Assembly (NCBI RefSeq): GCF_905163445.1
Contig: NC_053202.1
Coordinates: forward strand, 1,054,001 to 1,118,000
Source: Pararge aegeria
Lineage: Eukaryota > Arthropoda > Insecta > Lepidoptera > Nymphalidae
Length of the DNA stretch: 64,000 nucleotides
Reading direction: 5' to 3'
A model generated the notes under the pieces. That model searched no databases, had not been told where the DNA came from, and saw only the letters and a list, made by a program, of their open reading frames with translations. Position numbers and translations under genes: made by a program. Positions 26,770 to 42,700 of this stretch are shown one piece after another; within the stretch, counting starts at the first letter, position 1; each line of letters begins with the position of its first letter.

Positions 26770-27190
26770 ATCTCCGCGATGGTATATGTTCATCTCCAAA
26801 GTATAACCCCCAGATGCGATTTTTATCTCATAATATGCGACCTTGCATTATGCTTTGGTACCGCCAATCACACTCTGCTCATCAGATTTGGGCAATCGAT
26901 CCCTCCGTCTATTTTTCTGTTTACTTTTCAGGAAAGAGAGATCAATAAAGTCCCTACGATCAGACAGTGACAACGCTTTGTATACATTCAGTAGATCAGC
27001 GTAGGTACTGAACTCTTTTAAAATGTTGTCCTTGTATACAAGGTGCCGTAAAAACTTCTTCTGGACTCTCTCTATTCTATTCATGTGTATTTGATAAAAT
27101 TAGCTTCATGCAATAGAACAGTATTCAAGTTTGCTTTGTACAATCGAATTAAATAGAAGCTTGGTAGAAGTCTTTATAAAGTCCTTTGTA
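26770..27190 (-). pseudogene. LINE reverse transcriptase C-terminal fragment
   Basis: The minus-strand frame 27084-26848 reads NRIERVQKKFLRHLVYKD, the conserved motif after the RT domain of Jockey/CR1 LINEs. Upstream, 'FNSIVQSKLEYCS' continues the match across a stop codon. Truncated at both ends, without catalytic motifs. Confidence 0.7.
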
Positions 27191-27238
27191 TTTCTAATGA
27201 TGAATCCCTAGAATTACAGAGATTTTTTAATCATATTT

Positions 27239-27505
27239 GACGGCCGATTGGCACAGTTTGCAGCGACCCTGCTTTCTGAGTCAAAGGCCGTGGGTTCGAT
27301 TCCCACAACTGGAAAATGTTTGTGTGATTAGCATGAATGTTTTTCAGTTTCTGGGTGTTTATATGTATATTCTAAGTATTTATGTATATTATTTATAAAA
27401 AATATTCATCATTCATCATAGTAACCATAAAACAAGCTACGCTTAAATTGGGGCTAGATAGCGATGTGTGTATTGTCGTAGTATATTTATTAATTATTTA
27501 TTTAT
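27239..27505 (+). mobile_element. SINE family A copy
   Basis: Head with A-box changes (GGCACAGTTTGC), intact B box, full body and TTTA-rich tail. The 5' flank 'ttttttaatcatatttga' nearly matches the flank of the 21541 copy. Confidence 0.82.
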
Positions 27506-27779
27506 ATTATCCATATGTGGTATTAAACTTAATTTACTATCCTTAATTACGCCAATATCTTTTATTTGGTTTAATTTTTTAATAATGGTAGCCATTGGTC
27601 GTACCGTGATGTTATATAGCCTTAATTGATACTACCAATACAAAAAAAATCGAAATCATTACAGCATTTTCTGAGATTAGCGCGATCAACCAAACAAACT
27701 CAAAAGCTTGAAAATATTTCAACTATGCCTATCTTAAAAAAACACGTCAATCTAGAAATCCGTTGCGCGGATTTAGAAA

Positions 27780-28290
27780 GACAAATGCGGAAAAAATAGC
27801 GATGTTATCCTGTAGGAGCTGTTGGCTTTTCCGGGATAAAAATAAGCCTATGAGCTATTCCAGGATACGCATGCATTCGATCGTAGTCCCATATGACTAG
27901 CGATGTGCTATTATCTGTGAAGAGTACCTGTCCTGTCCTTTATCTTCATTAAAATAAGCCAATATTCATCAGATCTTCATTAAAATGAGCCAAATACATG
28001 CTTAATAGTACACTTTCACATAAAAAAAGGATTATTAAAATCGATTCAAATTTAACGGAGCTATGAAGTAAAATTGATAAAAAATTTCATCGTATTTCCC
28101 GGAGAAAACTTACTGTTTATCGGGATAAAAAGTATCCTATACCCGGATTCCGGTTCACCCGGAATATCAGGTACAACTATACCGTCATTTAAATCCGTTC
28201 AGTAGTTTGCACGTGATGCCCGAACAGACAGATAGGTAGACAGACAGACGGACAAAAATTCAATAAAAATCTGTTTTGGACTCAGTATCG
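27780..28290 (+). repeat. Decayed interspersed repeat with 'ccgggataaaaa' blocks
   Basis: 'tttccgggataaaaataagc' and 'aatccgttcagtagtttgca' plus the CAGACAGA run are common to the 3' parts of a widespread lepidopteran retroposon. Two partial copies may be joined here. Confidence 0.45.
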
Positions 28291-28444
28291 ATTAAAAAAC
28301 ATCCCCCGGTCAAAATTTTCAAAATATTTAAATGTACAGAAATCTACCAGTTACAGATTTAATATAAGTAGGTATAGATAGTCTTTGTGAGACAAAATAA
28401 TATTCTCTTTATAAACAAAAAGCTGATATTAAGAATCAACTTAA

Positions 28445-28570
28445 CAGAAACGCATACAAATTAGTGACATCTGCATATCGTCCGCGAAAGGCGCAGAACT
28501 TCTTTGTGGGGTTGAGTATACGCTTTTACAACATGATTCTAAACTTCTCCCTTTTCTCTTGAGGTAGAGA
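28445..28570 (+). pseudogene. LINE C-terminal fragment
   Basis: The plus frame reads NAYKLVTSAYRPRKAQNFFV then GLSIRFYN, the 'KLV...FVG.gIRFYN' motif near the end of CR1/Jockey polyproteins. Short, with no intact ends. Confidence 0.55.
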
Positions 28571-29073
28571 ATGGTAATTCTAGACCTAGCGTTGCATAAT
28601 TTTAAAAATGTGTAAAAACACATCAACATCATCATCAATACAGCGAGGTTACATTTGATGAATTTATTATTTAAATCATATTAAAAACAATTTTGCTTAA
28701 ATCGAAGCATGTCCAAAATTAATTTAAAATTAAAATAAAAATTAAAATAAAATTAAATGACCGCATGAATGACATAACAACATGCTGATACTGTCAACAC
28801 AGAAAAAAGTTCCAATTTGACAGCACAATCCCAATCTGAAATTTAAATTTGTCAATTTTCCCCCATTAACAAAATGATCCTCCATTTATTAAATATATTA
28901 GTTACAAAAAATGTGTCAAATGAAGAACCGCTTAACCGGTTTTGTGCAAACTTCACATAAACCATCTATTTAATAGTCCGAACAAAGCCTAAACACTTGG
29001 GTTGGATAGGAGAGCCCGTTTTTGAGTAATAAAATTACAACGAAAAGTGGCATTGATTTTTATATAAATAGAT
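28571..29073. other. AT-rich flank of the satellite
   Basis: A short AAATTAAAAT run near 28715-28760 and otherwise nothing recognisable. Confidence 0.4.
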
Positions 29074-29399
29074 TTAAGTATATAATATAAATAATTAAAT
29101 AAGGTATTCAAGTATATAATGTACTTAAGTATATAATGTAAATAAGTAAATAATGTACTTAAGTATATCATGTAGATTAGTAAATAATGTATTTAAGTAT
29201 ATAATATACTTAAGTAAATAATGTTCTTATGTATATATTGTATTTAAATATATAATGTATTTAAGTATATAAGGTACTTAGGTATATAATGTACTTACTA
29301 AAGTATATAATGTATTTAAGCATATAATGTACATAAGTAAATAATGTATTTCAGTAAATAATGTACTTAAGTATATAATGTACTTAAGTAAAAAATGTA

Positions 29400-32085
29400 C
29401 TTAAGTAAATAATGTACTTAAGTAAATAATGTACTTAAGTAAATAATGTACTAAAGTAAATAATGTACTTATGTGTATAATGTATTTAAGTATATAATGT
29501 ATTTAAGTATATAATAATGTACTTAAGTAAATAATGTACTTAAGTATATAATGTACTTAGGTATATAATGTACTTAGGTATATAATGTACTTAAGTATAT
29601 AATGTACTTAGGTATATAATGTACTTAAGTAAAAAATGTACTTAAGTATATAACATACTTAAGTATATAATGTAGTTAAGTAAATAATGTACTTAGGTAT
29701 ATAATGTACTTAAGTAAATAATGTACTTAAGTATATAATGTACTTAAGTATATAATGTACTTAAGTATATAATGTACTTAAGTATATAATGTACTTAAGT
29801 ATATAATGTACTTAAGTATATAATGTACTTAAGTATATAATGTACTAAAGTAAATAATGAACTTAAGTAAATAATGTACTAAAGTAAATAATGTACTTAA
29901 GTATATAACATACTTAAGTATATAATGTACTTAAGTATATAATGTACTTAGGTATATAATGTACTTAGGTATATAATGTACTTAAGTAAATAATGTACTT
30001 AAGTATATAATGCACTTAAGTATATAATGTACTTAAGTAAATAATGTACTTAAGTAAATAATGTACTAAAGTAAATAATGCACTTATGTATATAATGTAT
30101 TTAAGTATGTAATGTATTTAAGTATATAATGTATTAAAGTATATAATGTACTTAAGTAAATAATGTACTTAAGTATATAATGTACATAAGCATAGAATGT
30201 ACTTAAGTATTTAATGTATTAAAGTAAATAATGTACTTAAGTATCTAATGTACTGAAGTATATAATGTACTTAAGTATATAATGTACTTAAGTAAATAAT
30301 GTACTTATGTATATAATGTATTTAAGTATGTAATGTACTTATGTATAAAATGTGTTTAAGTATATAATGTACTAAAGTAAATAATTACTTAAGTAAATAA
30401 TGTACTAAAGTATATTATATATTAAAGTAAATAATGTTCTTAAGTATATAATGTACTTAGGTATATAATGTACTTAAGTAAATAATGTACTTAAGTATAT
30501 AACATACTTAAGTATATAATGTACTTAAGTATATAATGTATTTAAGTATATAATGTATTTAAGTATATAATGTACTTAATTATATAATGTATTTAAGTAT
30601 ATAATGTACTTAAGTATATAATATACTTAGGTATATAATGTACTTAGGTATATAATGTACTTAAGTATATAATATATTTAAGTAAATAATGTACTTAAGT
30701 ATATAATGTATTTAAGTATATAATGTACTTAAGTATATAATGTACTTAAGTAAATAATGTACTTAAGTAAATAATGTACTAAAGTAAATAATGTACTTAT
30801 GTGTATAATGTATTTAAGTATATAATGTATTTAAGTATATAATAATGTACTTAAGTAAATAATGTACTTAAGTATATAATGTACTTAGGTATATAATGTA
30901 CTTAGGTATATAATGTACTTAAGTATATAATGTACTTAGGTATATAATGTACTTAAGTAAAAAATGTACTTAAGTATATAACATACTTAAGTATATAATG
31001 TAGTTAAGTAAATAATATACTTAGGTATATAATGTACTTAAGTAAATAATGTACTTAAGTATATAATGTACTTAAGTATATAATGTACTTAAGTATATAA
31101 TGTACTTAAGTATATAATGTACTTAAGTATATAATGTACTTAAGTATATAATGTACTTAAGTATATAATGTACTAAAGTAAATAATGAACTTAAGTAAAT
31201 AATGTACTAAAGTAAATAATGTACTTAAGTATATAACATACTTAAGTATATAATGTACTTAAGTATATAATGTACTTAGGTATATAATGTACTTAGGTAT
31301 ATAATGTACTTAAGTAAATAATGTACTTAAGTATATAATGCACTTAAGTATATAATGTACTTAAGTAAATAATGTACTTAAGTAAATAATGTACTAAAGT
31401 AAATAATGCACTTATGTATATAATGTATTTAAGTATGTAATGTATTTAAGTATATAATGTATTAAAGTATATAATGTACTTAAGTAAATAATGTACTTAA
31501 GTATATAATGTACATAAGCATAGAATGTACTTAAGTATTTAATGTATTAAAGTAAATAATGTACTTAAGTATCTAATGTACTGAAGTATATAATGTACTT
31601 AAGTATATAATGTACTTAAGTAAATAATGTACTTATGTATATAATGTATTTAAGTATGTAATGTACTTATGTATAAAATGTGTTTAAGTATATAATGTAC
31701 TAAAGTAAATAATTACTTAAGTAAATAATGTACTAAAGTATATTATATATTAAAGTAAATAATGTTCTTAAGTATATAATGTACTTAGGTATATAATGTA
31801 CTTAAGTAAATAATGTACTTAAGTATATAACATACTTAAGTATATAATGTACTTAAGTATATAATGTATTTAAGTATATAATGTATTTAAGTATATAATG
31901 TACTTAATTATATAATGTATTTAAGTATATAATGTACTTAAGTATATAATATACTTAGGTATATAATGTACTTAGGTATATAATGTACTTAAGTATATAA
32001 TATATTTAAGTAAATAATGTACTTAAGTATATAATGTATTTAAGTATATAATGTACTTAAGTATATAATGTACTTAAGTAAATAA
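29400..32085. repeat. Higher-order repeat, 1328-bp unit in two tandem copies
   Basis: Rare variants recur at an exact offset of 1328 bp: 'gtgtataatg' (29473/30801), 'cacttatgta' (30081/31409) and 'tacttaatta' (30573/31901). Two odd-length monomers are shared, which explains why 1328 is not a multiple of 17. Confidence 0.85.
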
Positions 32086-33789
32086 TGTACTAAAGTAAAT
32101 AATGCACTTATGTATATAATGTATTTAAGTATGTAATGTATTTAAGTATATAATGTACTTAAGTAAATAATGTACTTATGTATATAATGTATTTAAGTAT
32201 GTAATGTACTTATGTATAAAATGTGTTTAAGTATATAATGTACTAAAGTATATAATGTACTAAAGTAAATAATGTACTGAAGTAAATAATGTACTAAAGT
32301 ATATTATATATATAAGTAAATTATGTACTTAATATATAATGTACTTAGGTATATAATGTACTAAAGTAAATAATGTACTTATGTATATAATGTATTTAAG
32401 TATGTAATGTATTTAAGTATATAATGTATTTAAGTATATAATGTACTTAAGTAAATAATGTACTAAAGTAAATAATGCACTTATGTATATAATGTATTTA
32501 AGTATATAATGTATTTAAGTATATAATGTATTTAAGTATATAATGTACTAAAGTAAATAATGTACTGAAGTAAATAATGTACTAAAGTATATTATATATA
32601 TAAGTAAATTATGTACTTAATATATAATGTACTTAGGTATATAATGTACTAAAGTAAATAATGTACTTATGTATATAATGTATTTAAGTATGTAATGTAT
32701 TTAAGTATATAATGTATTTAAGTATATAATGTACTTAAGTAAATAATGTACTAAAGTAAATAATGCACTTATGTATATAATGTATTTAAGTATATAATGT
32801 ATTTAAGTATATAATGTATTTAAGTATATAATGTACTTAAGTAAATAATGTACTTAAGTATATAATGTACATAAGCATATAATTTACTCAAGTAAATAAT
32901 GTACTTAAGTATATAATGTACTTAAGTAAATAATGTACTTAAGTATATAATGCACTTAAGTATATAATGTACTTAAGTATATAATGTACTTAAGTATATA
33001 ATGTAGTTAAGTAAATAATGTACTTAGGTATATAATGTACTTAAGTATATAAATACTTAAGTATATAATGTACTTAAGTATATAATGTACTAAAGTAAAT
33101 AATGTACTCAAGTAAATAATGTACTTATGTATATAATGTAGTTAAGTAAATAATGTACTTATGTATATAATGTATTTAAGTATGTGATGTATTTAAGTAT
33201 TTAATGTATTCAAGAATATAATGTACATAAGTATATAATGTACTTGAGTAAATAATGTACTAAAGTATATAATGTACTTAAGTATTTAATGTACTAAAGT
33301 AAATAATGTACTTAAGTTTATAATGTACTGAAGTATATAATGTACTTAGGTATATAATGTACTTAAGTAAATAATGTACTTAAGTATATAACATACTTAA
33401 GTATATAATGTATTTAAGTATATAATGTATTTAAGTATATAATGTACTTAATTATATAATGTATTTAAGTATATAATGTACTTAAGTATATAATATACTT
33501 AGGTATATAATGTACTTAGGTATATAATGTACTTAAGTATATAATATATTTAAGTAAATAATGTACTTAAGTATATAATGTATTTAAGTATATAATGTAC
33601 TTAAGTATATAATGTACTTAAGTAAATAATGTACTTATGTATATAATGTATTTAAGTATGTAATGTATTTAAGTATATAATGTACTTAAGTAAATAATGT
33701 ACTTATGTATATAATGTATTTAAGTATGTAATGTATTTAAGTATATAATGTATTTAAGTATATAATGTACTTAAGTAAATAATGTACTA

Positions 33790-36700
33790 AAGTAAATAAT
33801 GCACTTATGTATATAATGTATTTAAGTATATAATGTATTTAAGTATATAATGTATTTAAGTATATAATGTACTAAAGTAAATAATGTACTGAAGTAAATA
33901 ATGTACTAAAGTATATTATATATATAAGTAAATTATGTACTTAATATATAATGTACTTAGGTATATAATGTACTAAAGTAAATAATGTACTTATGTATAT
34001 AATGTATTTAAGTATGTAATGTATTTAAGTATATAATGTATTTAAGTATATAATGTACTTAAGTAAATAATGTACTAAAGTAAATAATGCACTTATGTAT
34101 ATAATGTATTTAAGTATATAATGTATTTAAGTATATAATGTATTTAAGTATATAATGTACTTAAGTAAATAATGTACTTAAGTATATAATGTACATAAGC
34201 ATATAATGTACTCAAGTAAATAATGTACTTAAGTATATAATGTACTTAAGTAAATAATGTACTTATGTATATAATGTAGTTAAGTAAATAATGTACTTAT
34301 GTATATAATGTATTTAAGTATGTGATGTATTTAAGTATTTAATGTATTCAAGAATATAATGTACATAAGTATATAATGTACTTGAGTAAATAATGTACTA
34401 AAGTATATAATGTACTTAAGTATTTAATGTACTAAAGTAAATAATGTACTTAAGTTTATAATGTACTGAAGTATATAATGTACTTAAGTATATAATGTAT
34501 TAAAGTATGTAATGTACTTAAGTATATAATGTATTTAAGTATATAATATATTTAAGTAAATAATGTACTTAAGTATATAATGTATTTAAGTATATAATGT
34601 ACTTATGTATATAATGTATTTAAGTATGTAATGTACTTATGTATAAAATGTGTTTAATTATATAATGTACTAATGTATATAATGTGCTAAAGTAAATAAT
34701 GTACTTAAGTAAATAATGTACTAAAGTATATAATATATTTAAGTAAATAATGTACTTAAGTATATAATGTACTTAGGTATATAATGTACTTAAGTATATA
34801 ATGTTCTACAGTAAATGTACTTAAGTATATAATGTACTTAGGTATATAATGTACTTAAGTAAATAACATACTTAAGTATATAATGTACTTAAGTATATAA
34901 TGTATTTAAGTATATAATGTATTTAAGTATATAATGTACTTAATTATATAATGTATTTAAGTATATAATGTACTTAAGAATATAATATACTTAGGTATAT
35001 AATGTACTTAGGTATATAATGTACTTAAGTATATAATGTACTTAAGTATATAATGTATTTAAGTATATAATATATTTAAGTAAATAATGTACTTAAGTAT
35101 ATAATGTACTTGAGTATATAATATACTTAGGTATATAATGTACTTAGGTATATAATGTACTTAAGTATATAATGTACTTAAGTATATAATGTAGTTAAGT
35201 AAATAATGTACTTAAGTATATAATGTACTAAAGTAAATAATGTACTTAAGTAAATAATGTACTTATGTATATAATGTAGTTAAGTAAATAATGTACTTAT
35301 GTATATAATGTATTTAAGTATGTGATGTATTTAAGTATTTAATGTATTCAAGAATATAATGTACATAAGTATATAATGTACTTGAGTAAATAATGTACTA
35401 AAGTATATAATGTACTTAAGTATATAATGTACTTAAGTATATAATGTACTTAAGTATATAATGTACTTAAGTAAATAATGTACTTAAGTATATAATGTAC
35501 TTAGGTATGTAATGTATTTAAGTATATAATGTATTTAAGTATATAATGGATTTAAGTATATAATGTATTTAAGTATATAATGTGCTTAAGTAAATAATGT
35601 ACTTATGTATATAATGTATTTAAGTATGTAATGTACTTAAGTATATAATGTATTTAAGTATATAATATATTTAAGTAAATAATGTACTTAAGTATATAAT
35701 GTATTTAAGTATATAATGTACTTAAGTAAATAATGTACTTATGTATATAATGTATTTAAGTATGTAATGTACTTATGTATAAAATGTGTTTAATTATATA
35801 ATGTACTAATGTATATAATGTGCTAAAGTAAATAATGTACTTAAGTAAATAATGTACTAAAGTATATAATATATTTAAGTAAATAATGTACTTAAGTATA
35901 TAATGTACTTAGGTATATAATGTACTTAAGTATATAATGTACTTAGGTATATAATGTACTTAAGTAAATAACATACTTAAGTATATAATGTACTTAAGTA
36001 TATAATGTATTTAAGTATATAATGTATTTAAGTATATAATGTACTTAATTATATAATGTATTTAAGTATATAATGTACTTAAGAATATAATATACTTAGG
36101 TATATAATGTACTTAGGTATATAATGTACTTAAGTATATAATGTACTTAGGTATATAATGTACTTAAGTAAAAAATGTACTTAAGTATATAACATACTTA
36201 AGTATATAATGTATTTAAGTATATAATGTACTTAAGTATATAATGTATTTAAGTATATAATATATTTAAGTATATAATGTATTTAAGTATATAATGTACT
36301 TAAGTATATAATATACTTAGGTATATAATGTACTTAGGTATATAATGTACTTAAGTATATAATATATTTAAGTAAATAATGTACTTAAGTATATAATGTA
36401 TTTAAGTATATAATGTACTTAAGTATATAATATACTTAGGTATATAATGTACTTAGGTATATAATGTACTTAAGTACAATGTACTTAGGTATATAATGTA
36501 TTTAAGTATATACTATATTTAAGTAAATAATGTACTTAAGTATATAATGTACTTAAGTATATAATGTATTTAAGTATATAATATATTTAAGTAAATAATG
36601 TACTTAAGTATATAATGTACTTAAGTATATAATATACTTAGGTATATAATGTACTTAGGTATATAATGTACTTAAGTATATAATGTACTTAGGTATATAA

Positions 36701-39700
36701 TGTATTTAAGTATATAATATATTAAAGTAAATAATGTACTAAGTATATAATGTACTTAAGTATATAATGTATTTAAGTATATAATATATTTAAGTAAATA
36801 ATGTACTTAAGTATATAATGTATTTAAGTATATAATGTACTTAAGTAAATAATGTACTTATGTATATAATGTATTTAAGTATGTAATGTACTTATGTATA
36901 AAATGTACATAAGTAAATAATGTACTCAAGTAAATAATGTACTTATGTATATAATGTATTTAAGTATATAATGTATTTAAGTATATAATGTATTTAAGTA
37001 AATAATGTACTTAAGTATATAATGTACTTAGGTATATAATGTACTTAAGTAAATAATGTACTTATGTAGATAATGTACTTAAGTAAATAATGTACTTAAG
37101 TAAATAATGTACTTAGGTATATAATGTACTTAAGTAAATAATGTACTTAAGTATATAATGTACTTAAGTATATAATGTACTTAAGTTTATAATGTACTAA
37201 AGTAAATAATGTACTTATGTATATAATGTATTTAAGTATGTAATGTATTAAAGTATATAATGTATTTAAGTATATAATGTACTTAAGTAAATAATGTACT
37301 TAAGTATATAATGTACTTAGGTATATAATGTAGTTAAGTTAATAATGTACTTATGTATATAATGTATTTAAGTATGTAATGTATTTAAGTATATAATGTA
37401 TTCAAGAATATAAAGTACATAAGTATATAATGTACTTAAGTAAATAATGTACTTAAGTATATAATGTACTTAGGTATATAATGTACTTATGTTTATAATG
37501 TATTTAAGTATATAATGTACTTTAGTATATAATGTACTTAAGTATATAATGTATTTAAGTATATAATATATTTAAGTAAATAATGTACTTAAGTATATAA
37601 TGTACTTAGGTATATAATGTACTTAAGTATATAATGTACTTAGGTATATAATGTACTAAAGTAAATAATGTACTTAAGTAAATAATGTACTTATGTAGAT
37701 AATGTACTTAAGTATATAATGTATTTAAGTATATAATGTACTTAAGTATATAATGTACTTAAGTAAATAATGTACTTAAGTATATAATGTACTTAAGTAA
37801 ATAATGTACTAAAGTATATAATGTGTTTAAGTATATAATGTATTTAAGTATATAATGTACATAAGTAAATAATTTACTTACGTAAATAATGTACTCAAGT
37901 AAATAATGTACTTATGTATATAATGTATTTAAGTATATAATATATTTAAGTAAATAATGTACTTAAGTATAAAATGTACTTAGGTATATAATGTACTTGA
38001 GTAAATAATGTATTTAAGTATATAACATACTTAAGTATATAATGTACTGAGGTATATAATGTACTTAAGTAGATAATGTTCTACAGTAAATAATGTACTT
38101 ATGTATATAATGTATTTAAGTATATAATGTATTTAAGAAAATAATGTACTTAAGTATAAAATGTACTTAGGTATATAATGTACTTAAGTAAATAATGTAT
38201 TTAAGTATATAACATACTTAAGTATATAATGTACTTAAGTATATAATGTACTGAGGTATATAATGTACTTAAGTAGATAATGTTCTACAGTAAATAATGT
38301 ACTTATGTATATAATGTATTTAAGTATATAATGTATTTAAGTATATAATGTATTTAAGTATATAATGTACTTAAGTATATAATGTACTTAGGTATATAAT
38401 GTACTTTTGTTTATAATGTATTTAAGTTTATAATGTACTTAAGTATATAATGTACTTAAGTATATAATGTATTTAAGTATATAATATATTTAAGTAAATA
38501 ATGTACTTAAGTATATAATGTACTTAGGTATATAATGTACTTAAGTATATAATGTACTTAGGTATATAATGTACTAAAGTAAATAATGTACTAAAGTAAA
38601 TAATGTACTTATGTAGATAATGTACTTAAGTATATAATGTATTTAAGTATATAATGTATTTAAGTATATAATGTACTTAAGTATATAATGTACTTAAGTA
38701 AATAATGCACTTATGTATATAATGTATTTAAGTATATAATGTATTTAAGTATATAATGTATTTAAGTATATAATGTACTAAAGTAAATAATGTACTGAAG
38801 TAAATAATGTACTAAAGTATATTATATATATAAGTAAATTATGTACTTAATATATAATGTACTTAGGTATATAATGTACTAAAGTAAATAATGTACTTAT
38901 GTATATAATGTATTTAAGTATGTAATGTATTTAAGTATATAATGTATTTAAGTATATAATGTACTTAAGTAAATAATGTACTAAAGTAAATAATGCACTT
39001 ATGTATATAATGTATTTAAGTATATAATGTATTTAAGTATATAATGTATTTAAGTATATAATGTACTTAAGTAAATAATGTACTTAAGTATATAATGTAC
39101 ATAAGCATATAATGTACTCAAGTAAATAATGTACTTAAGTATATAATGTACTTAAGTAAATAATGTACTTATGTATATAATGTAGTTAAGTAAATAATGT
39201 ACTTATGTATATAATGTATTTAAGTATGTGATGTATTTAAGTATTTAATGTATTCAAGAATATAATGTACATAAGTATATAATGTACTTGAGTAAATAAT
39301 GTACTAAAGTATATAATGTACTTAAGTATTTAATGTACTAAAGTAAATAATGTACTTAAGTTTATAATGTACTGAAGTATATAATGTACTTAAGTATATA
39401 ATGTATTAAAGTATGTAATGTACTTAAGTATATAATGTATTTAAGTATATAATATATTTAAGTAAATAATGTACTTAAGTATATAATGTATTTAAGTATA
39501 TAATGTACTTATGTATATAATGTATTTAAGTATGTAATGTACTTATGTATAAAATGTGTTTAATTATATAATGTACTAATGTATATAATGTGCTAAAGTA
39601 AATAATGTACTTAAGTAAATAATGTACTAAAGTATATAATATATTTAAGTAAATAATGTACTTAAGTATATAATGTACTTAGGTATATAATGTACTTAAG

Positions 39701-42700
39701 TATATAATGTTCTACAGTAAATGTACTTAAGTATATAATGTACTTAGGTATATAATGTACTTAAGTAAATAACATACTTAAGTATATAATGTACTTAAGT
39801 ATATAATGTATTTAAGTATATAATGTATTTAAGTATATAATGTACTTAATTATATAATGTATTTAAGTATATAATGTACTTAAGAATATAATATACTTAG
39901 GTATATAATGTACTTAGGTATATAATGTACTTAAGTATATAATGTACTTAGGTATATAATGTACTTAAGTAAATAATGTACTTAAGTATATAACATACTT
40001 AAGTATATAATGTATTTAAGTATATAATGTACTTAAGTATATAATGTATTTAAGTATATAATATATTTAAGTATATAATGTATTTAAGTATATAATGTAC
40101 TTAAGTATATAATATACTTAGGTATATAATGTACTTAAGTATATAATATATTTAAGTAAATAATGTACTTAAGTATATAATGTATTTAAGTATATAATGT
40201 ACTTAAGTATATAATATACTTAGGTATATAATGTACTTAGGTATATAATGTACTTAAGTATATAATGTACTTAGGTATATAATGTATTTAAGTATATACT
40301 ATATTTAAGTAAATAATGTACTTAAGTATATAATGTACTTAAGTATATAATGTACTTAAGTATATAATGTATTTAAGTATATAATATATTTAAGTAAATA
40401 ATGTACTTAAGTATATAATGTACTTGAGTATATAATATACTTAGGTATATAATGTACTTAGGTATATAATGTACTTAAGTATATAATGTACTTAAGTATA
40501 TAATGTAGTTAAGTAAATAATGTACTTAAGTATATAATGTACTAAAGTAAATAATGTACTTAAGTAAATAATGTACTTATGTATATAATGTAGTTAAGTA
40601 AATAATGTACTTATGTATATAATGTATTTAAGTATGTGATGTATTTAAGTATTTAATGTATTCAAGAATATAATGTACATAAGTATATAATGTACTTGAG
40701 TAAATAATGTACTAAAGTATATAATGTACTTAAGTATATAATGTACTTAAGTATATAATGTACTTAAGTATATAATGTACTTAAGTAAATAATGTACTTA
40801 AGTATATAATGTACTTAGGTATGTAATGTATTTAAGTATATAATGTATTTAAGTATATAATGGATTTAAGTATATAATGTATTTAAGTATATAATGTGCT
40901 TAAGTAAATAATGTACTTATGTATATAATGTATTTAAGTATGTAATGTACTTAAGTATATAATGTATTTAAGTATATAATATATTTAAGTAAATAATGTA
41001 CTTAAGTATATAATGTATTTAAGTATATAATGTACTTAAGTAAATAATGTACTTATGTATATAATGTATTTAAGTATGTAATGTACTTATGTATAAAATG
41101 TGTTTAATTATATAATGTACTAATGTATATAATGTGCTAAAGTAAATAATGTACTTAAGTAAATAATGTACTAAAGTATATAATATATTTAAGTAAATAA
41201 TGTACTTAAGTATATAATGTACTTAGGTATATAATGTACTTAAGTATATAATGTACTTAGGTATATAATGTACTTAAGTAAATAACATACTTAAGTATAT
41301 AATGTACTTAAGTATATAATGTATTTAAGTATATAATGTATTTAAGTATATAATGTACTTAATTATATAATGTATTTAAGTATATAATGTACTTAAGAAT
41401 ATAATATACTTAGGTATATAATGTACTTAGGTATATAATGTACTTAAGTATATAATGTACTTAGGTATATAATGTACTTAAGTAAAAAATGTACTTAAGT
41501 ATATAACATACTTAAGTATATAATGTATTTAAGTATATAATGTACTTAAGTATATAATGTATTTAAGTATATAATATATTTAAGTATATAATGTATTTAA
41601 GTATATAATGTACTTAAGTATATAATATACTTAGGTATATAATGTACTTAGGTATATAATGTACTTAAGTATATAATATATTTAAGTAAATAATGTACTT
41701 AAGTATATAATGTATTTAAGTATATAATGTACTTAAGTATATAATATACTTAGGTATATAATGTACTTAGGTATATAATGTACTTAAGTACAATGTACTT
41801 AGGTATATAATGTATTTAAGTATATACTATATTTAAGTAAATAATGTACTTAAGTATATAATGTACTTAAGTATATAATGTATTTAAGTATATAATATAT
41901 TTAAGTAAATAATGTACTTAAGTATATAATGTACTTAAGTATATAATATACTTAGGTATATAATGTACTTAGGTATATAATGTACTTAAGTATATAATGT
42001 ACTTAGGTATATAATGTATTTAAGTATATAATATATTAAAGTAAATAATGTACTAAGTATATAATGTACTTAAGTATATAATGTATTTAAGTATATAATA
42101 TATTTAAGTAAATAATGTACTTAAGTATATAATGTATTTAAGTATATAATGTACTTAAGTAAATAATGTACTTATGTATATAATGTATTTAAGTATGTAA
42201 TGTACTTATGTATAAAATGTACATAAGTAAATAATGTACTCAAGTAAATAATGTACTTATGTATATAATGTATTTAAGTATATAATGTATTTAAGTATAT
42301 AATGTATTTAAGTAAATAATGTACTTAAGTATATAATGTACTTAGGTATATAATGTACTTAAGTAAATAATGTACTTATGTAGATAATGTACTTAAGTAA
42401 ATAATGTACTTAAGTAAATAATGTACTTAGGTATATAATGTACTTAAGTAAATAATGTACTTAAGTATATAATGTACTTAAGTATATAATGTACTTAAGT
42501 TTATAATGTACTAAAGTAAATAATGTACTTATGTATATAATGTATTTAAGTATGTAATGTATTAAAGTATATAATGTATTTAAGTATATAATGTACTTAA
42601 GTAAATAATGTACTTAAGTATATAATGTACTTAGGTATATAATGTAGTTAAGTTAATAATGTACTTATGTATATAATGTATTTAAGTATGTAATGTATTT